This document shows, in pieces, positions 57,695 to 64,000 of a stretch of DNA of 64,000 bases; the first letter of the stretch is position 1; every line of letters begins with the position of its first letter. The stretch is from Prorocentrum cordatum. Its lineage: Eukaryota > Sar > Dinophyceae > Prorocentrales > Prorocentraceae. The stretch is from positions 234,426-298,425 of the forward strand of contig CAUYUJ010016138.1 in the NCBI GenBank assembly GCA_963575745.1, in the 5' to 3' direction. The notes under the pieces were generated by a model. The model saw only the letters and a program-made list of their open reading frames with translations. It had not been told where the DNA came from and searched no databases. Both the position numbers and the translations under genes were made by a program.

Positions 57695-59200
57695 TTGGCG
57701 GAGGGAGGAGCTATTTCGAAGACCATCGCAGACGAGACGACAGAGGCAGCTTTCGCACGCGGACCGGACGTCGCCCACTGGCTGGTGGCCAAATTTCCGC
57801 GGCGGCGGGCAGATCTTCCAGATGCCCCGCCGGCGCTTGCCATCCCAGAGGATTTGCGTGCGGAGCTGCGTGAACACATCGCGGCCGTCGTGCCCAATTT
57901 GCCCGGCACGCTCGGCCCAGGAGCGAATGGCTCACTTCACGAACACTTGACGCTGATGACGGCCGTGCCAGGCGACCTCCACTGTCATAGCGAGATCTTG
58001 GTCATGCTGGTGGCTGGGGATGGCCCCAGCGGGGCGGTGCGCGCGCTTCGCGGTGGCCGGCCCCATGCGTTCCTGAAGCCGAACAACGACATAAGACCGC
58101 TCTCCCTTCCAAGTGCACAATGGTGGGCTGCGATGAAAAGGTTTGTGTCCCATGGGCGCTGCAGATTTCTGGGGGGCGGCGGGCCCCTGCCAGTTCGGGT
58201 CCGGCTGGCCAGGGGGGGGGGGGCAGCGCATGCCGCGCTCAGCCTCTTCTGGCGTGGGGGCATAATCCATCCTTCGACCTCGTCGGCGTCGACATGGAGA
58301 ACGTGTGCGGCAATCTGGATGTGGCGAGTCTTGAGCAGCAGGTGCAGCAACGAGTGCCGAGATTGTGGCCGCTGATAGCGCCATGGCTGCGCATCCCGCG
58401 CTCTCATGTTTATCGCGCGGCGGACGGGGCCACCCATGCGGTCGTCGCCAGATCAGGGAGACCCCATCTCGGCCCTCCTGGCCCCCGTCGGGGTCGCACC
58501 GCTGCACGAGGCAATCGGGGAGAAAGGGATGGCGTTTGCCGTGCAGGACGACGCGGACTGCCCCGTGGACCCGAGCAAAACAAGGGAATTGCTCGACGAA
58601 CTCCCTGGGGCGCTGCGCCCGCTGGGCCCGCCCATGAACCTGGCTAGAGGCAAGGCGTGGGTTTGTGCCGGCGGGCAGGCCCCACCGCAGTTCGGGGCAG
58701 TGTGTGTGGACATCGTTGCAGGCGCGCCGGCGGCGTTGAAGCTGCCGCCCCCGCCGTCCAGTTCGCCGGCAGAGGCGCTCCGAGCGCCGCAGGCACCGGT
58801 CGACAACCCGCGCCGGGAGCGGGCCGGGCATCGCGACAGGCTCCGGCGCCTGCGCGAGAACGGCCTGAGCACACAGACGGCCGGCGCGCTGGCCAGGCAT
58901 GCCTCTGCGGGCGATGCAAACTACACGTGCGAGAATTTGGTTGTCGACGATGCTCAAGCAGAGCGCTTCGACCGAGCCTCGTTCGAGGTGCAGCTGGAGA
59001 TCCTGAGCGTGGAAGCCCGCGACGTCTCGGTGCGGGCGCTTTTCTTTTGCCCCTGGCGGTCCGGAAAATGTGGGCTCCAGTCTGCGAAGCACGGCGCTGC
59101 CGCGTTGTACTTGGCCAACTTGGCGCGGGAGCTGGAAGCAGCTGCAGAGCAACCCTCCCCGATTTGCCAGCGGGGCGGATCTGGCACGAGAGCTTCCTAC
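57695..59200 (+). pseudogene. LINE reverse transcriptase, frameshifted
   Basis: R-P-H-A-F-L-K-P-N-N-D-I-R-P-L-S (about 58070) is the fingers region. After a shift at the G-run 58213-58225 comes motif A (V-G-V-D-M-E-N-V-C-G-N-L-D, Asp codon 58291). After a further shift at about 58450 comes motif B (Q-G-D-P-I-S-A-L-L-A-P, from 58454) and a degenerate motif C (F-A-V-Q-D-D-A-D, 58547). Order and spacing are those of non-LTR reverse transcriptases. Three frames are used, so it is inactive. Confidence 0.75.
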
Positions 59201-60095
59201 AGTGCTGTCGGCGGTTCGCTCTGCCGTCGCCTATTTAGACACCGCGGGCGCAGACATGCCAACTTCGTTACAAGACTGCCCGACGATCGCCCAAGCGGAC
59301 TCTTGGACGGCCGGCAAACTCCGAGATTCCGTCGTGACACGCGCATTGCAGACTATTCAACGCGGTGCGATGAGACGGGAGTTGTTGGCCCCCAGCTCTG
59401 CCGGGGGGCCCGGGTCTGGGCAGCGGCGGCAAGTGCCGCAGAAACCGGCCGACCGGCTCACAGACCAGCAGTTTGTCACCCCCGTCTGGCTTCGCATGCA
59501 TCTACCCAACTTCATCCAGGCGGGTTCGCGCAGCCATGTCAGCCAGCAGCAGGGGCGATCTTGCGGGGCCCATGTGGAGGCTACCGGCATTCATCCGCTG
59601 TTGTGCAGCGTGTGCGGACACATCGCTTTACGACGTGATGGGGTGCGGGGCGAGTTGGCTGCCCCGTTGCGGGAAACGGTCGCATCCCGGGTCCACAGCG
59701 AGCCCTATGACGGCCAAGTGGAGGGTGACAAGCATCCCGACATCATGTGGTGGGATACCAGGGGGGGCCAGGTCTGGGCAGACGTCGCCATCGTCACGCC
59801 GACGCCCCGCACAGTGGCAGACACGAGTGCCATGCGTGACAAGGGTGTGCTTGTTCGTCGTCACGAGGGGTACAAGCGACGGAAATACCCGCACTCGAAC
59901 CTGGTCCCAGCGTTGTTCGAGACCTTCGACCAGCCCGGCGAGTCCCTGGCGTCGCTTGTCCGCAGCCTCGGCGATGGTTTGGGTGATGCGCAACGGAGTG
60001 AATGCATCTCAAATGCTTGGCGCCGGCTCCAGACCGCGCTCGCCAGGGGCAACGTGGCCATCCTGGCGAGCGCGGGTGACCTCATGCCACCATGA
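59150..60095 (+). CDS. LINE C-terminal domain with C-x2-C and P-D...D endonuclease-like motif
   Basis: The frame open since 59070 and coding from about 59150 has T-P-V-W-L-R-M-H-L-P-N, then C165, C179-x2-C182 and R-R-D-G-V-R. It continues with H-P-D-I-M-W-W-D-T...V-W-A-D-V-A, where Asp224 and Asp238 fit the P-D-(x)n-D core of restriction-like endonucleases found at the end of R2-type elements. The last part, S-N-A-W-R-R-L-Q-T-A-L-A-R-G-N-V-A-I-L, is the usual ending of the dinoflagellate members I recall. Such endonucleases nick the target for primed reverse transcription. The assignment is by motif only. Stop at 60093-60095. Confidence 0.65.
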
Positions 60096-60910
60096 GCGCA
60101 TACCGTTGCACATGTATTATTTTCATGTTCTTCGATTGGCGGTTGAACTGGAAGGCGCGCTGGCTTGCGCCGTCCGCCTGGGCTCCCCTTCCTTCCTTTC
60201 CCCCCCTGGTCGGGGGCCTCCGCTGCTGGCTGTTTTCCCTTTCCTCCTGGCTTCCTCCTCGCCCTTCTTTTTCCTCCTCCCTCGCTTCTCTGCTTCTCCG
60301 CCCCATTTCGGGGCTGTGGATCCCGCGGCGAGATAAGGGAGTGCGCAAATGAATCTGCCATTTGCGCTGCTCTGTTCTCCGTCGGCCCCGGGGCCCTCCT
60401 GCTCTCTCCTTCCTCTTTTGCCCTCTCTGCTGCTCTCGCCAGCTGCGCCGGCTCGCGCGCGCGGTGGCGGAAGTGACCCGTGGGTCGTGTCGTGTCTCGT
60501 TGGCGCCACCCGCCTCTGCCCGAGTCGGTTCTGTCTCCAGGTCAGGACTGCCGCTCTCCCTGCTGCTGCTTGCTGGCCCGCCTCTGTTTTCTCCTTTCTT
60601 TTCTGGTGCAGGAGGAGGAGGAGGAGGAGGAGGAGGAAGAGGAGGAGGAGGAGGAGGGGGAGGGGGAGGGGGAGGAGGAGGAGGAGGAGGAGGAGGAAGA
60701 GGAGGAGGAGGAGGAGGCGGATGATAAGGAGGAGGGGTTGGGTCGGGCCTGTCCCCCTACAAGCTTAAGTCGGGCCTGTCCCCCTACACGGGGCCCTGGT
60801 GAAACATAGCCCAAACACACACCCAAACATACCCAAGAATACTTCAAACATCGGCCCTTCATTTCCCAGCCATCCTGCGGCGTTGGGTCTTCGTTTTGAA
60901 AAGACGTCGC

Positions 60911-61576
60911 AAGTGGCCGCAGAAACCGGCCGACCGGCTCACAGACCAGCAGTTTGTCACCCCCGTCTGGCTTCGCATGCATCTACCCAACTTCATCCAG
61001 GCGGGTTCGCGCAGCCATGTCAGCCAGCAGCAGGGGCGATCTTGCGGGGCCCATGTGGAGGCTACCGGCATTCATCCGCTGTTGTGCAGCGTGTGCGGAC
61101 ACATCGCTTTACGACATGATGGGGCGCGGGGCGAGTTGGCTGCCCTGTTGCGGGAAACGGTCGCATCCCGGGTCCACAGTGAGCCCCATGACGGCCAAGT
61201 GAAGGGCGACAAGCATCCCGACATCATGTAGTGGGATACCAGGGGGGGCCAGGTCTGGGCAGACGTCGCCATCGTCACGCCGACGCCCCGCACAGTGGCA
61301 GACACGAGTGCCATGCGTGACAAGGGTGTGCTTGTTCGTCGTCACGAGGGGTACAAGCGACGGAAATACCCGCACTCGAACCTGGTCTCAGCGTTGTTCG
61401 AGACCTTCGACCAGCCCAGCGAATCCCTGGCGTCGCTTGTCCGCAGCCTCGGCGATGGTTTGGGTGATGCGCAACGGAGTGAATGCATCTCAAATGCTTG
61501 GCGCCGGCTCCAGACCGCGCTCGCCAGGGGCAACGTGGCCATCCTGGCGAGCGCGGGTGACCTCATGCCACCATGA
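60911..61576 (+). pseudogene. C-terminal LINE domain in copy 2, broken by TAG
   Basis: The reading frame equals that of copy 1, from Q-K-P-A-D-R-L-T-D-Q-Q-F to the same last residues. Only TAG 61229 interrupts it, in place of the first Trp after H-P-D-I-M. Without an upstream reverse transcriptase this copy could not act alone. Confidence 0.8.
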
Positions 61577-62095
61577 GCGCATACCGTTGCCCATGTATTA
61601 TTTTCATGTTCTTCGATTGGCGGTTGAACTGGAAGGCGCGCTGGCTTGCGCCGTCCGCCTGGGCCCCCCTTCCTTCCTTTCCCCCCCTGGTCGGGGGCCT
61701 CCGCTGCTGGCTGTTTTCCCCTTCCTCCTGGCTTCCTCCTCGCCCTTTTTTGTTCCTCCTCCTCCCTCACTTCTCTGCTTCTCCGCCCCATTTCGTGGCT
61801 GTGGATCCCGCGGCGAGATACGAGAGTGTGCGAATGAATCTGCCATTTGCGCTGCTCTGTTCTCCGTCGGCCCCGGGGCCCTCCTGCTCTCTCCTTCCTC
61901 TTTTGCCCTCTCTGCTGCTCTCGCCAACTGCGCCGGCTCGCGCGCGCGGTGGCGGAAGTGACCCGTGGGTCGTGTCGTGTCTCGTTGGCGCCACCCGCCT
62001 CTGCCCGAGTCGGCTCTGTCTCCAGGTCAGGACTGCCGCTCTCCCTGCTGCTGCTTGCTGGCCCGCCTATGTATTATCCCTTCTTTTCTGGTGCA

Positions 62096-62380
62096 GGAGG
62101 AGGAGGAGGAGGAGGGGGAGGAGGAGGAGGAGGAGGAGGGGGAGGAGGAGGGGAGGAGGAGGAGGAGGAGGAGAGGAAGGAGGAGGAGGAGGAGGGGAGG
62201 AGGAGGAGGAGGAGGAGGAGGAGGAGGAGGAGGAGGAGGAGGAGGAGGAGGAGGAGGGGAGGGGGAGGGGGAGGGAGGAGGAGGAGGAGGAGGAGGAGGA
62301 GAGGAGGAGGAGGAGGAGGGAGGAGGAGGAGGAGGAGGAGGAGGAGGAGGAGGAGGAGGAGGAGGAGGAGGCGGAGGATA
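62096..62380. repeat. GGA microsatellite in LINE 3' region
   Basis: An expanded counterpart of the 60610-60720 tract in copy 1. Confidence 0.97.
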
Positions 62381-62640
62381 AGGAGGAGGGGTTGGGTCGG
62401 GCCTGTCCCCCTATAAGCTTAAGTCGGGCTTGTCCCCCTACACAGGGGGCCCTGGTGAAACATAGCCCAAAACACACCCAAACATACTCAAGAATACTTC
62501 AAACATCGGCCCTTTATTTCCCAGCCATCCTGCGGTGTTGGGTCTTCGTTTTGAAAAGACGTCGCCCGCGTTCTCCTCTCCTCTCCTCCTCCCCCTCCTC
62601 CCCCCTCCTCCCTGCGTTTCACCCACCCATTACAGCGTTT

Positions 62641-63460
62641 CGTGGCCCCATAGGGAGCTCCACCGAAGGCCCCCCCGTGGCAGGGTTCGCATGGCGGCCT
62701 CGGGCAATTTCGGCACGCCCCTTCACGAGGATCGTTGCCCCATAGGGAGCTCCACCGAAGGCTCCAGCGGCAGGGTTCGCATGACGGCCTCGGGCCATTT
62801 CGGCACACCCCTCACGAGGATCGTGGCCCCATAGGGAGCTCCACCGAAGGCCCCCAGTGGCAGGGTTCGCATGGCGGCCTCGGGCCATTTCGGCACACCC
62901 CTCACAAGGATCGTGGCCCCATAGGGGGGCTCCACCGAAGGCGCCAATGGCAGGGTTCGCATGGCGGCCTCGGGCCATTTCGGCACACCCCTCATGAGGA
63001 TCGTGGCCCCATAGGGAGCTCCACCGAAGGCGCCAGTGGCAGGTTTCGCGTGGCGGCCTCGGGCCATTTCGGCACACCCCTCACGAGGATCGTGGCCCCA
63101 TAGGGAGCTCCACCGAAGGCCCCCAGTGGCAGGGTTCGCATGGCGGCCTCGGGCCATTTCGGCACACCCCTCACGAGGATCGTGGCCCCATAGAGAGCTC
63201 CACTGAAGGCCCCCAGTGGCAGGGTTCGCATGGCGGCCTCGGGCCATTTCGGCACACCGCTCTCGAGGATCGTGGCTCCATCGGGAACTCCACCGAAGGC
63301 GCCAGTGGCAGGGTTCGCATGGCGGCTTCGGGCCATTTCGGCACACCCCTCACGAGGATCGTGGCCCCCATAGGGAACTCAACCGAAGGCGCCAGTGGCA
63401 GGGTTCGCATGGCGGCCTCGGGCCATTGCGGCACATCCCTCGCGAGGATCGTGGCCCCAT
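62641..63460. repeat. Nine-unit minisatellite of 90 bp
   Basis: Unit starts (CGTGGCCCCATAG-like) lie at about 62641, 62732, 62822, 62912, 63002, 63091, 63181, 63271 and 63360, with a final partial start at 63450. Most are exactly 89-91 bp. Read on the minus strand a unit gives a 30-residue repeat with G-A-T-I-L-V-R-G-V-P-K-W-P-E and A-M-R-T-L-P-L. The array merges in frame with the coding exon to its right. Confidence 0.92.
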
Positions 63461-63911
63461 AGTTGTGCTGCTTCAACAACCGCGCCTGGGCGTCGTACTC
63501 CGCCTTGTCGACGTGCAGCGCCACTTGATCCCTCATGGCTTTCAAGGCCCTCTCCTGTTTCTGCTCCTCGGTGAGAGGGACGCCGTCCTTGTCGTCGTCG
63601 GCGCCCGCGAAGACGGCCACGAACGTGTCCCTGAGCATGTCGGGCTTTGGCGGGAAGCCGTGGCCACAGGGAACGCGGGCGAAAATGGTATTCACAATCG
63701 CGGTATTCACAATTGCATATGGGTGGGCCTTTCGCCAGGCGGATTTTCTTTGGCGATGTTTGAAAATCTTTCCCGTAGAGGGACAGGCCCGATTCAATTC
63801 CAAGCCACCCCAGCCCCCTCCGAAGGCCCCAATCTGCGCTCCATTCCCAGGGGGGGTGGGGGCGTCGGGGAACGTTGAAGAGCACATGTGGAGCCCGTAC
63901 CCCCCCTCCAC
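63171..63911 (-). CDS. Minus-strand exon running into the 30-residue repeat
   Basis: The reliable part is about 63671-63462: P-C-G-H-G-F-P-P-K-P-D-M-L-R-D-T-F-V-A-V-F-A-G-A-D-D-D, split by a linker from EEQKQERALKAMRDQVALHV and AEYDAQARLLKQHN, a charged helix. The frame then enters the 90-bp repeat units without a stop and fails at an extra C near 63361-63369. The sequence before 63671 (toward 63911) is less convincing and may be an intron or upstream sequence. The family is unknown. The repeat may be an intron or a 3' extension rather than protein. Confidence 0.5.
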   Translation of the reverse strand: MEGGYGLHMCSSTFPDAPTPPGNGAQIGAFGGGWGGLELNRACPSTGKIFKHRQRKSAWRKAHPYAIVNTAIVNTIFARVPCGHGFPPKPDMLRDTFVAVFAGADDDKDGVPLTEEQKQERALKAMRDQVALHVDKAEYDAQARLLKQHNYGATILARDVPQWPEAAMRTLPLAPSVEFPMGATILVRGVPKWPEAAMRTLPLAPSVEFPMEPRSSRAVCRNGPRPPCEPCHWGPSVELSMGPRSS

Positions 63912-64000
63912 CCCGATATTTGAGTGTCCTGCTTGGGTTGGGGTGGTTCGTTCGGCTTTCAGAGTGGGGATATTGAGTTCTTCGTGTCACGACTTTCCCT
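63912..64000. other. Window edge, no gene seen
   Basis: The last bases are open on the minus strand, but nothing recognisable is present before the edge. Confidence 0.4.

Larger units (their letters stand above)
57537..60910 (+). mobile_element. Decayed non-LTR retrotransposon (LINE), copy 1
   Basis: Plus-strand coding in at least three frames carries reverse transcriptase and a C-terminal Cys/endonuclease-like domain, followed by a 3' region with a GGA tract (60610-60720) and GTCGGGCCTGTCCCCCTAC repeats. The 3' end is placed at 60910 because the same end sequence (AAACATCGGCCCTT to GAAAAGACGTCGC) recurs at 62497-62567. The 5' end is unclear because GGA repeats adjoin it. Confidence 0.75.
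60911..62567 (+). mobile_element. LINE copy 2, 5'-truncated, joined to the 3' end of copy 1
   Basis: From AAGTGGCCGCAGAAACCGG (60911) the sequence repeats copy 1 from 59431 with only a few differences per hundred bases through the C-terminal domain, the 3' region and the terminal sequence. Its GGA tract (62096-62380) is about 2.5 times longer. A TGG to TAG change at 61229-61231 interrupts the P-D...D motif. The remaining coding runs to 61576. Confidence 0.85.

Noticed and set aside
1-64000. tRNA, rRNA, CRISPR arrays, bacterial operons or ribosome binding sites
   Set aside because: None was seen by eye. The sequence is eukaryotic nuclear in character. A covariance-model scan was not possible here.

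Overview
The window reads as nuclear DNA of a core dinoflagellate. The strongest evidence is three relict copies of the dinoflagellate trans-spliced leader (core CCGTAGCCATTTTGGCTC): minus strand 9649-9628, plus strand 38925-38941, and minus strand 55235-55212 (with an AT insertion). Two of them sit directly at or just before a start codon, as expected for genes re-inserted through spliced mRNA. High GC, large GGA/TCC, ATC and GAC microsatellites, introns with GT, GC or GA donors and short direct repeats at their ends, and protein families that I know only from dinoflagellate gene sets point the same way. I cannot name the species. Resemblance to Prorocentrum or Symbiodiniaceae proteins is from memory and unchecked.

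Layout. 1-8.4 kb: repeats and low-complexity DNA with no firm gene. 8.7-9.65 kb: a minus-strand membrane-protein gene with a near-perfect relict spliced leader. 10-16.3 kb: minisatellites, an inverted repeat, GGA tracts and a LINE-like 3' fragment. 16.3-38.6 kb: one very long, same-strand decayed retroelement region with Gag, zinc fingers, aspartic protease, integrase, reverse transcriptase (YVDD) and RNase H of the Ty1/copia order. It is followed by a methyltransferase-like domain and then about 10 kb of coding sequence with a J-domain-like motif, a KptA/Tpt1-like RNA 2'-phosphotransferase lobe and a zinc-ribbon-like protein. Frameshifts and in-frame TAA/TAG codons break it throughout.

38.9-46.8 kb: a unidirectional cluster of host-type genes (a multi-exon MKRPAAA-type gene, a tandem-UIM-like gene and two Lys-rich genes). 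Their introns consist largely of GGA or TCC tracts. 47.9-52 kb: a Cys-rich transposase-like gene that overlaps a stand-alone methyltransferase-like gene. 53.9-55.2 kb: a minus-strand coiled-coil gene with a relict spliced leader. 55.6-57.3 kb: a second decayed element and a second copy of the 5' end of the 16.3-kb element. 57.5-62.6 kb: a decayed non-LTR (LINE) element and a 5'-truncated second copy joined to its 3' end. 62.6-63.9 kb: a nine-unit 90-bp minisatellite that runs into a minus-strand coding exon.

The most unusual content is the combination of copia-type Gag-Pol with a methyltransferase-like C-terminal domain and, on the same strand, a KptA-like domain. A second methyltransferase-like gene stands beside a transposase-like gene about 23 kb away. 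Whether the 28-38.6 kb part belongs to the copia element or to a neighbouring gene or element cannot be decided from this window alone.
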